Assembly: GCA_021613335.1 (NCBI GenBank)
Contig: JAJTWR010000299.1
Location: forward strand, 3,879,501-3,943,500
DNA: 64,000 bases
Direction of reading: 5' to 3'
From: Whitmania pigra
Taxonomy: Eukaryota > Annelida > Clitellata > Hirudinida > Haemopidae
Positions 1 to 10,610 of this stretch are shown piece by piece (positions within the stretch are counted from its first letter, which is position 1; each line of letters begins with the position of its first letter). The notes below the pieces were generated by a model. It ran no database searches and was not told where the DNA came from. It worked only from the letters and a program-made list of their open reading frames with translations. The position numbers were made by a program, and so were the translations under genes.

Positions 1-3000
1 AACATAAGTGCTTAAAATATCGCGAGACACCTTAAGCGGAAGTCCTTCCATTAATGGAATGTCTTGCAAGTCTTCTTACTCAGTAACTACAATTTTTCGA
101 CTGACGAAATGTGCATCAAAATGTTCGTTAAGATTTCTACTTTCCAAATATGTATACCTTATTAGCTGATAATTTTGGGGAACAACATAAGTGCTTAAAA
201 TATCGCGAGACATCTTAAGCGGAAGTCCTTCCATTAATGGAATGTCTTGCAAGTCTTCTTACTCAGTAACTACAATTTTTCGACTGACGAAATGTGCATC
301 AAAATGTTCGTTAAGATTTCTACTTTCCAAATATGTATACCTTATTAGCTGATAATTTTGGGGAACAACATAAGTGCTTAAAATATCGCGAGACATCTTA
401 AGCGGAAGTCCTTCCATTAATGGAATGTCTTGCAAGTCTTCTTACTCAGTAACTACAATTTTTCGACTGACGAAATGTGCATCAAAATGTTCGTTAAGAT
501 TTCTACTTTCCAAATATGTATACCTTATTAGCTGATAATTTTGGGGAACAACATAAGTGCTTAAAATATCGCGAGACATCTTAAGCGGAAGTCCTTCCAT
601 TAATGGAATGTCTTGCAAGTCTTCTTACTCAGTAACTACAATTTTTCGACTGACGAAATGTGCATCAAAATGTTCGTTAAGATTTCTACTTTCCAAATAT
701 GTATACCTTATTAGCTGATAATTTTGGGGAACAACATAAGTGCTTAAAATATCGCGAGACATCTTAAGCGGAAGTCCTTCCATTAATGGAATGTCTTGCA
801 AGTCTTCTTACTCAGTAACTACAATTTTTCGACTGACGAAATGTGCATCAAAATGTTCGTTAAGATTTCTACTTTCCAAATATGTATACCTTATTAGCTG
901 ATAATTTTGGGGAACAACATAAGTGCTTAAAATATCGCGAGACATCTTAAGCGGAAGTCCTTCCATTAATGGAATGTCTTGCAAGTCTTCTTACTCAGTA
1001 ACTACAATTTTTCGACTGACGAAATGTGCATCAAAATGTTCGTTAAGATTTCTACTTTCCAAATATGTATACCTTATTAGCTGATAATTTTGGGGAACAA
1101 CATAAGTGCTTAAAATATCGCGAGACATCTTAAGCGGAAGTCCTTCCATTAATGGAATGTCTTGCAAGTCTTCTTACTCAGTAACTACAATTTTTCGACT
1201 GACGAAATGTGCATCAAAATGTTCGTTAAGATTTCTACTTTCCAAATATGTATACCTTATTAGCTGATAATTTTGGGGAACAACATAAGTGCTTAAAATA
1301 TCGCGAGACATCTTAAGCGGAAGTCCTTCCATTAATGGAATGTCTTGCAAGTCTTCTTACTCAGTAACTACAATTTTTCGACTGACGAAATGTGCATCAA
1401 AATGTTCGTTAAGATTTCTACTTTCCAAATATGTATACCTTATTAGCTGATAATTTTGGGGAACAACATAAGTGCTTAAAATATCGCGAGACATCTTAAG
1501 CGGAAGTCCTTCCATTAATGGAATGTCTTGCAAGTCTTCTTACTCAGTAACTACAATTTTTCGACTGACGAAATGTGCATCAAAATGTTCGTTAAGATTT
1601 CTACTTTCCAAATATGTATACCTTATTAGCTGATAATTTTGGGGAACAACATAAGTGCTTAAAATATCGCGAGACATCTTAAGCGGAAGTCCTTCCATTA
1701 ATGGAATGTCTTGCAAGTCTTCTTACTCAGTAACTACTACAATTTTTCGACTGACGAAATGTGCATCAAAATGTTCGTTAAGATTTCTACTTTCCAAATA
1801 TGTATACCTTATTAGCTGATAATTTTGGGGAACAACATAAGTGCTTAAAATATCGCGAGACATATTAAGCGGAAGTCCTTCCATTAATGGAATGTCTTGC
1901 AAGTCTTCTTACTCAGTAACTACAATTTTTCGACTGACGAAATGTGCATCAAAATGTTCGTTAAGATTTCTACTTTCCAAATATGTATACCTTATTAGCT
2001 GATAATTTTGGGGAACAACATAAGTGCTTAAAATATCGCGAGACATCTTAAGCGGAAGTCCTTCCATTAATGGAATGTCTTGCAAGTCTTCTTACTCAGT
2101 AACTACAATTTTTCGACTGACGAAATGTGCATCAAAATGTTCGTTAAGATTTCTACTTTCCAAATATGTATACCTTATTAGCTGATAATTTTGGGGAACA
2201 ACATAAGTGCTTAAAATATCGCGAGACATCTTAAGCGGAAGTCCTTCCATTAATGGAATGTCTTGCAAGTCTTCTTACTCAGTAACTACAATTTTTCGAC
2301 TGACGAAATGTGCATCAAAATGTTCGTTAAGATTTCTACTTTCCAATATGTATACCTTATTAGCTGATAATTTTGGGGAACAACATAAGTGCTTAAAATA
2401 TCGCGAGACATCTTAAGCGGAAGTCCTTCCATTAATGGAATGTCTTGCAAGTCTTCTTACTCAGTAACTACAATTTTTCGACTGACGAAATGTGCATCAA
2501 AATGTTCGTTAAGATTTCTACTTTCCAAATATGTATACCTTATTAGCTGATAATTTTGGGGAACAACATAAGTGCTTAAAATATCGCGAGACATATTAAG
2601 CGGAAGTCCTTCCATTAATGGAATGTCTTGCAAGTCTTCTTACTCAGTAACTACAATTTTTCGACTGACGAAATGTGCATCAAAATGTTCGTTAAGATTT
2701 CTACTTTCCAAATATGTATACCTTATTAGCTGATAATTTTGGGGAACAACATAAGTGCTTAAAATATCGCGAGACATCTTAAGCGGAAGTCCTTCCATTA
2801 ATGGAATGTCTTGCAAGTCTTCTTACTCAGTAACTACAATTTTTCGACTGACGAAATGTGCATCAAAATGTTCGTTAAGATTTCTACTTTCCAAATATGT
2901 ATACCTTATTAGCTGATAATTTTGGGGAACAACATAAGTGCTTAAAATATCGCGAGACATCTTAAGCGGAAGTCCTTCCATTAATGGAATGTCTTGCAAG

Positions 3001-3440
3001 TCTTCTTACTCAGTAACTACAATTTTTCGACTGACGAAATGTGCATCAAAATGTTCGTTAAGATTTCTACTTTCCAAATATGTATACCTTATTAGCTGAT
3101 AATTTTGGGGAACAACATAAGTGCTTAAAATATCGCGAGACATATTAAGCGGAAGTCCTTCCATTAATGGAATGTCTTGCAAGTCTTCTTACTCAGTAAC
3201 TACAATTTTTCGACTGACGAAATGTGCATCAAAATGTTCGTTAAGATTTCTACTTTCCATATATGTATACCTTATTAGCCGAAAAAGATGTGGAACAACA
3301 TAAGTGCTTAAAATATCGCGAGACATCTTAAGCGGAAGTCCTTCCAGTATTTAATTGCCGTACGAGTTCTTTTACTCAATAATCACGAAGTTTAGACTGA
3401 TCAAATAAATGTGCATCAAAATGTTCCTTAAGATTTCAAC
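1..3440. repeat. 183-bp satellite array (18 full monomers plus a degenerate edge copy)
   Basis: Monomers start at 1, 184, 367, 550, 733, 916, 1099, 1282, 1465, 1648, 1834, 2017, 2200, 2382, 2565, 2748, 2931 and 3114, each beginning AACATAAGTGCTTAAAATAT. The period is 183 bp, except one of 186 bp (a 3-bp ACT gain near 1736) and one of 182 bp (an A lost near 2346). Copies otherwise differ by a few substitutions, such as CATCTTAAG/CATATTAAG. A 19th copy from 3297 keeps its first 50 bp and then diverges strongly to about 3440, as expected at an array edge. The array continues past the left end of the window. Near-identity implies recent amplification or homogenisation. Apparent short plus-strand ORFs inside it come from the repeat and the 1-bp deletion. 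Confidence 0.97.
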
Positions 3441-3917
3441 CTTGTTTTATAAACATATTCGCTTATGGATCTGCATAAATACCAAAACATCCCAATCCTC
3501 GAACGCTAGTATGCTTGCATTTTATCATGTCGAAAATGAACTAAGCTTCCGATATTATGTCATTGATGAAATCCAATTTGGAAGCCACGGTCGTAAATAG
3601 ACCATAAGCAATTAGATTCGTAGTTATCATAAAGAGTAAGTTCCTAAAGTAGCTTCCTTGCTTAGGCAGGCTTCCCGTCCTTTGAAGTATTTGATTTGCT
3701 AACTAATACTTGATCTTTGTCTTAAAATGATTACTCGTGAGATCTGAATGCGCACAATGTCAACCTAATAGGAAGTTGAACCAACAGTTCAAAGAAAAGG
3801 GAATTTCAATGAAGAATTGTAGAGAGTGTGGTAGTCTTGTTATATATGTGGATATCAACGCAATAAAATGTAATTGATTATAACTATATTCCATGTTCAA
3901 TCATAATTCTATTTCAG
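3441..3917. other. Spacer between satellite edge and the Ulp1-PHD gene
   Basis: No convincing gene. A 63-codon plus-strand frame (3409-3600) starts inside the decayed satellite copy and resembles nothing I recognise. Upstream exons of the gene that begins at 3918 could lie here or may have been displaced by the satellite; I could not identify any. Confidence 0.4.
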
Positions 3918-6229
3918 CATCAATTATACTACTCTGAATTCATTCCACATTTTTTATGTGAAATGGATCGTGCTGAATTGGTAAATTCTGGAGCAAAACC
4001 AAATAGATTTTATCATCCTAATTTCATGGCCAAATTTTGTAAGAACTTTGTGCCAACTGTGCCATTTTGGACAAACTTGATGCAGGGTTAGTATATTGAA
4101 TGTTATACGACAACCACAAATGTAACATAATATAATATTTAAGGAGACCTTGGGCGACATGGAACTGGTAAACCATACCAGAGTTTATCCGAAATATATA
4201 ATCGCCACAGAAGTAGTTCCAATCAGGTTTTTGACTAGAATGTTTCTAACTGAGTTAGAACTTGTTAGTAATTATATAATAATTATAATGAAGACCTACA
4301 CAAAAGACAATAGAACCCAAGGCCTCATGGAAAAAAGCCAATGGATCCTCAAGAATAACAGGAACTTGGTGATCCATTCAAGACTGGATGATTTTATAAT
4401 AAATTACAGAGACTTAAACAGAGGGCTCCTTGATAGATTTTGTGAAACTTCAGGCCTGGAGCCCAGCACAGTAAAGCTAAGAGGTATTTTTCTTAATTCA
4501 ATGATTATAACACATTTATGTTTATGACAGGCATGTGTAAAAGCCATTGGAAAAATTGCCAAAGAAGTTTGCAGAGGCAGGAAAAATAAGAGCTCCAAAT
4601 CCATTTATGTAAATGATATTATATCTCCAATGGATTTTGAACTGGTAAGATTGATTCTTGAAATAATTTAGTGCATTATACATATTGATTATTGCATACA
4701 GTCTAAGACAGAGGATGATGATGACATTGTTATTGCTGATGATTGTCCTGAACCTAAGAAGAAGGTGATATCTCTAGCAGTTACAGATAATTAATTTATA
4801 AAATAATCCCATCATTAATTTTGGTTTCAACAGAAAATGAATCTCACCAGGCAAGAGACATTCTTGACAGAACTTAATGTGCAGGAAAAGGCAAGCATTT
4901 TTATTTACTAAAATTTAGCTTATGTAATGATACATGTGTTAGAGGGTCGGTGATGGTAATGATCATGATGTAGGGTGATCGGAACCTAGTCCGCACTGCC
5001 AGGGAGCATTCTTGATATTGGTTCTATATATTCAGTAGCAGGATAATTGCATTGTTGGTTTGGTTACATAAGGCATTGAAAATGTCTAAATAAATATTTT
5101 AGTATGTATCACAATCATGTGGCATTTCTTCCTTGCCAAATGTTTTTCAATTTTGTTATCAACTTCAGGACATGTTACAAAATGATGAGACAATCAAGAT
5201 GAATGCAAAAGAAGCAAATGTGAACCAAGTGATATTTTAACATTTTAAAATTAAAAGTCATGGAAAGCAATCAGTTAATTTCCATGTTTCAGGCATCTGA
5301 TATACAGCCAGTCACATATGGAGTTGTGCAGTTGGTGGCAAGTGGAAGAAGGGTAAGTGCCAAACTGCTGTAGTTTAAAATGAAAAACAGATGCAACTAC
5401 AAACCAAAATATACTTTGTGAGAATGCTATTGCTAAACAAAATTTTTCTAGGCTTCAAGGACCAGCCTCAGAATGACCGACAAACCATTCATCGACAAGA
5501 AAAAATATCACCACATTCTGGCAAGCCGGAGAAAATGGTTCACCTCTGAGCATATCAACATGGCCATGTATTACATGGCCAACAAGTTTGAACACATTGA
5601 CGGTTTTTTTTGATTCTGAAATTATAAGTTGTGTAAGGCGCAATTCGTCCATTGAATACCCAACATCAAAATTTGTGCAGATAATCAATGTGAAAAAATC
5701 TCACTGGATTACAATAAGTAATTTAAGGTGCAGCGACAGCCACATTGATGTGTACGACAGTATGAGAAGTTCATACCAAGACCGAGACAAATTTCTGATG
5801 TGGTATTTGGGACGCTCATTTTGCACTAAGTCTTTAACACTATTACAACATGACGTTCAACAGCAATCAAATGCCTATGACTGTGGACCCTATGCAATTG
5901 CTTTTGCTTTAACACTATGTCTTGGTATAGATCCCAGCATGTGCAGTTACGATGAAGAAGGACTGAGAAGTGGTATCAGACAGATCTTCGCCAGTGAGGA
6001 ACTTATCCCGTTACAATCTGGTCACAGGAGATCAGGGTTGCCAAGGACAATTGATGTAGAAATTTATTGCATCTGTCAAGTGGCTTACCAGGGGGATGGC
6101 ACTGCGAACATGGTAGATTGTGATATGTGTGGGAGGTGGTACCATGATGATTGTGTACAAGCACCCAAGAGTTTGCTGAGACAGACGTGGCATTGTCATG
6201 ATTGTATTAGTAATAATATTATTTTATGA
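3918..6229 (+). CDS. Multi-exon gene with C-terminal Ulp1-like (C48) cysteine protease and PHD finger; 5' end missing, one frameshift
   Basis: Nine exons can be chained with consistent phase: 3918-4086, 4144-4226, 4294-4470, 4531-4644, 4702-4764, 4834-4890 (GC donor), 5169-5228, 5293-5352 and 5452-6229. The last exon holds a Ulp1/SENP-like fold: His in KSHWIT, Asp in DVYDS, then QQQSNAYDCGPYA with the Gln/Cys pair. It ends in a Cys4-His-Cys3 PHD finger (CICQ...CDMC...WYHDDC...CHDC). C48 peptidases process SUMO-like modifiers; PHD fingers bind histone tails. Early exons carry DLGRHGTGKPYQS and NRTQGLMEKSQW, which I associate from memory with transposon-derived proteins that end in C48 domains. 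A run of eight T at 5604-5611 throws the last exon out of frame; seven would keep it open, so this is either an error or a disabling mutation. A possible poly(A) signal, AATAAA, lies near 6325. Domesticated transposase or decaying element: undecided. Confidence 0.72.
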
Positions 6230-7525
6230 TGATTAATTCTATTCTTGTGATAAATGTTTTTGTTGTCAGTGCTAATGCAGGTTTGCTCATCTCTCTGACT
6301 GCAATCCAAAAAGATAAGTTTGCAATAAATATTTTGTTGTTGTTAATGCCCAATGATTCAATTGATTTTTTTCTAGAAACAACTTAGTAACCTGACATCT
6401 GAAGACTTTGAATTTTATGTTACTCATATATTTAGAAAGTTGTTATGCAAACGACCCCAAACAATGATTCTCTCTTAAAGATTTCCTATTGGAAGGATTA
6501 ATTAAAATGATTAGTCTACAACTTTATTTGCAACTTGACACTTGTCAAACTAATTTTACCAGTAACTGAATAATATTAAACAACTCTACTTCCTATCCAG
6601 GATAAAGTTCCTCACACTAATTAGGTGTCTCTGGACACGAGTTTTCAATGACCTTTTACAATCGTCGAGAAGGTTAGATAAGCGTTTAAAACCAGATATA
6701 TATAATATTAACTGTATGATAACGTAAATTACAAATAATTTTTGCAGAAATCTATTTCAAGAGTCATGTGGAACAATATGATCTGGTCATCTCCAAGCTC
6801 TCTAAATTAACTGCGATTTTCATGAGATTTAACAATGACAATAAATAGTTTACATGTTGCCATCACAATTGTATTCGTCACGATACACAATAAAAGTTGA
6901 TAAATTTTCTCGAGATTATTTGTAGAGTTCGAGTTGCGTGGTTTTTCCGGACCGTGTTTATTTTGAAAGTTTGGTTTATTAGAAAGTAGCGATGGTTCTG
7001 GGTGTGCAATAATGTTATAAATATTTAGACTTACGTATTTTTACACAAATAAATTATTATTTACATAAATTTAAATACTGAAGCTTAATGTTTTATTTCT
7101 GTACTTTTATTTATGTTTTTTCAAATAATTTATAAAAACAAAGTCTTCTGTTGATTGAGATATGAACATTTTTAAAAAGCATTTGTAACGTAGTTTCCAA
7201 ATATTATAATTTGAATCTTCGCATTAAGAAATAAATGTGAGTGTCTGCTAACTTCAGCCACGTTAGAGACTAGGCTTTTACCATGATATAAGTGTCTGCT
7301 GGCGGAAGACAAGTCGAAAAACTGCCGCCCCCCCCCGAACTCATGAAATGCCCCCCCCCCCGAACAATAATGCTTGAAAGAAACCCTGGCAGTTATGTGT
7401 GGAGATTAAAGGCAGAGCACAGATGCCTTCTCTTGTGCACAGAAATAAGATAATTATCCAGAAGCCAGAGGCATTTGGCACATGTTTCAGACATTAACTG
7501 GAATTTTATGCGAGACTGAGCCTGA
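6230..7525. other. Intergenic, AT-rich
   Basis: I see no coding exon or RNA gene here. Two poly-C runs (about 7327-7337 and 7350-7361), each followed by GAAC, look like remnants of an interspersed element. The rest is unremarkable AT-rich spacer. Confidence 0.5.
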
Positions 7526-7529
7526 GAAT

Positions 7530-8137
7530 TCACTCTCCCAGGCACGATCACCTGCACAAAATCCAAAGAACTGATAAGGAATGGATAACCCATTTGTCAA
7601 CAAACCAGTCGAATCTTGCATGTCCGTGCAAGAAGATCAACTGCTGCAGATTGCTAATGGCGGCGTCATTAAAACTCGAGGCAACAACTCTGCCGGTGTT
7701 TTGGATTCAAGTCATGGCGGAATGCCACGAGATTGCCATCACAACACTTAAATCCCTATTGCCATTTCCGACATCCTATCTGTGTGAAGCGGGGTTTTCT
7801 GCCAGGTACCAAAACAACAGAATAAACTGGACATAAGCAAAACACTTCGGGTGTCATTATCTACTATTACCCCCATATGGAAATATATCGATGCAAAGAA
7901 GCAAGACTAGGGTTTTCATTGCTTTAGCGTTCTAGTTAAACAAGTTAAATCACTTTAAATTCATATTTTGGAGTAACTGTATTTTATTTTGAAGGCAATT
8001 GTTTAAATACAATTAAATTAAAATGATTAAATCATAACAATCTAAAATGTAAACAATCAACCACCCTCCCCAGCGGGCCGCGGTAAAATCATCAAATGTT
8101 GACCGGTCCGTGGAGACAAAAAGGTCGGGGACCACTG
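7530..8137 (+). mobile_element. Degenerate hAT (ZBED5-like) transposon, 3' part
   Basis: Frame-shifted pieces of a hAT C-terminal dimerisation region are readable: EWITHPFVNKPVES around 7570, then FWIQVMAECHEIA and LPFPTSYLCEAGFSA (7700-7805). The latter matches the LPF.T.YLCE.GFS motif of ZBED5/SCAND3-type hAT proteins. The 3' end has the usual hAT terminal arrangement: GCGGGCCGCGG at 8073, GGTCCGTGG at 8104 and a terminus AAGGTCGGGGACCACTG ending at 8137. No 5' terminus was found, so the copy is truncated and non-functional. Confidence 0.75.
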
Positions 8138-8859
8138 CTCTAGACAAAATACTGAAATAACCTGGGGTCCGGGAACTAGTAAGTTTTAGAGTAAGTTTAT
8201 TAAGCAAGTATTCAGTTAACGGAACTGAATAATCGAAGGTAAGAGTTTAAGGAATTGAGTTGTTTGGATTCTCGCTGAATGTCAGGTGAATATCGAGAAC
8301 GCTTTTCTGTAGAAATATTAGATACCACGTGCCCGACAAAGATACCAAATATAATGAATTATAAATTTAATTATTTAGGCAATATAAACTTAATTAATTT
8401 CTAAGTTTACAACAATACTTTTTATAATGTTCCTTGTAGGTTTTGGATTTCCCTGTTGTCTCTGGAATCTTGATGAGAAATGTTGGCAAATTATGGCTTG
8501 CTTGATAGTTTTGAACCTGTTTCAGTAATTTGTGAATTTGATTTTATTTTCTGAAGCTGGATTCTTTAAATATGCCTTGTACAGTTTACTTTTTACTCTG
8601 AAAGATTTTAGGGGAGCGGGGGTCATCCATTCCATATTCTTATTCTGGATTGAGAATCGACAGTTGCCAAAAGAAAACAATGATTATATAGGTTTTGATA
8701 TTTCGATAGCAAAGTTGGTAAGCGTGAGATATATTTATGGATACATTAAACCAGTCCTCCCCAGTCAAACGTTCTTTAAATTGCAATTTGCTTGTTTATC
8801 TTGTTTTCTGCGCAGCTTTGGGGACTCCATTTTTTTTTAATAATCTCATGAAGTTTAAT

Positions 8860-9106
8860 ATTGATGTACAGAGGGAGGTGATAGTTAATGAAGGAATAGT
8901 AAACACAAATTTTATGTATATAAATGAGTCTCGAAATGATGGAATTACAGACAAATAACTGCATTCATCAATGACTGTGCATGCTAGCATTGCATTAGTT
9001 TTAAAAAGTTTAAGAAAATAGGAAAATTACACTAGAAACTTTAGAAAGTTTCATATGTAAACATGCATTTTGTACCCTGTCTATAAAAGTCGATTCCTAT
9101 TTGAAA
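8860..9106. repeat. Interspersed repeat copy, related to 57418-57671
   Basis: The stretch shares a colinear, diverged sequence with 57418-57671. Shared blocks include AGTTAAT(G/A)A(A)GGAATAGTAA, AAATGAGTCT(C/T)GAAAT and GTCGATTCCTAT near the right end. The second copy has recognisable inverted termini, so this is probably a copy of the same non-autonomous DNA element. It lies just upstream of MFSD1. Confidence 0.6.
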
Positions 9107-9318
9107 AACGTTATTTTTTTAAATAATTTAATATAATTTTTTTAGCATATTTGAATGCACAAATTAAAGCTTTAATTTAAAAAAATTAAGACATGTGTTT
9201 ATAAATAGTTTTTTTGAAACACCTTACACATCACTTGCCCATATGATTTTTATTTACCTGTCGTGTGACTTTTTGTCTGTAAATTTATTTGCTGGTATTC
9301 TTAGATTGTGCGTTCGTA

Positions 9319-10577
9319 ATGGCTGATTCGGAACGGGAAACTTTAATTGCAAACGTTGATAATTCTTATTCTGAAGATGAAAGCTTGCTGATTCCAAAGG
9401 GACCGCTAGCATGTGATCCGAGACGATGGCTGCACAAATATATTGTTTTATTTTTTATGTGTTTTCTGTCGTTTGGTTAGTTATTCTAGATTTTTGCGTT
9501 GTCTGAATAAATTTTGTAACAATAATTTTCTACATTTAGGATTCGCTTGTTCATATTTACTTGTGAATTTGAATTATTGAGATTATTATTATTTCTAAAT
9601 ATCAAAATCGTGAATAGGTTGAGCAGTTATTTTGTCATACGTTAGCTAGTAACTTTACACAGTTTACAGTGTTAAATAATATTTTCTGGAGCATTTTGTG
9701 AAAAAAGTCTCCATGTGTAATCAAATCTGTAATACTTTTAGGAGTCCAAATCATCTTAATTAAGCAACAGACTTCAATCAAATAGATAAATATACTTTTA
9801 GGAAGCTATTTTTGTTATGATACTCCTGGAGCCCTGCAGGACACCATCATACGAGATTTAGAACTGAGTACCTCTCAATATGTACTCTTCTATTCTTTGT
9901 ATTCCTGGCCAAATGTGATCCTGTGTTTCTTTGGAGGATTACTCCTTGATAATGTATTTGGCATTTGTTGGGGAACGATCATATTTTCTGTGATTGTAAC
10001 CCTTGGACAGGTGAATTATTTTGTCATTATGTATCATACATTTTTTAATTATTTTATTTTTTTATAATTTCTTAGGTCGTGTTTGCAGCCGGAGCCCTGT
10101 TGAATATATTTTGGGTTATGTGTCTTGGGAGATTCATATTTGGGTAAATAATTTTTAATGTATATAAAAATATATAACAATTAAATTAAAAGAATTTTGT
10201 ATTTTATGAATATATTTAATACTTTTCTTTGTAGACTTGGGGGAGAGTCTTTAGCTGTGGCACAAAACTCTTATGCCGTTAATTGGTTTCAAGGAAAAGC
10301 TCTTAATATGGTCTTTGGGCTCCAATTAAGTTTTTCCAGAGTGGTTAGTGGTATTAAAACTATAAATGCATATACATTACAACTGGAATATCCAGTAACC
10401 CGTTATTATTATCATCATCATCAGCATCATCAGCATCATCAGCATCATCAGCATCATCAGCATCATCAGCATCATCAGCATCATCAGCATCATCAGCATC
10501 ATCAGCATCATCAGCATCATCAGCATCATCAGCATCATCAGCATCATCAGCATCATCAGCATCATCAGCATCATCAG

Positions 10578-10610
<33 letters not shown>

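Noticed and set aside
2207..3303. Plus-strand ORFs of 60-69 codons inside the satellite
   Set aside because: They are the same repeat sequence read through, opened by a 1-bp deletion or edge divergence; there is no signal of a gene.
1..3440. CRISPR array
   Set aside because: Direct repeats are 183 bp with no unique spacers, in a eukaryotic genome; this is a satellite.
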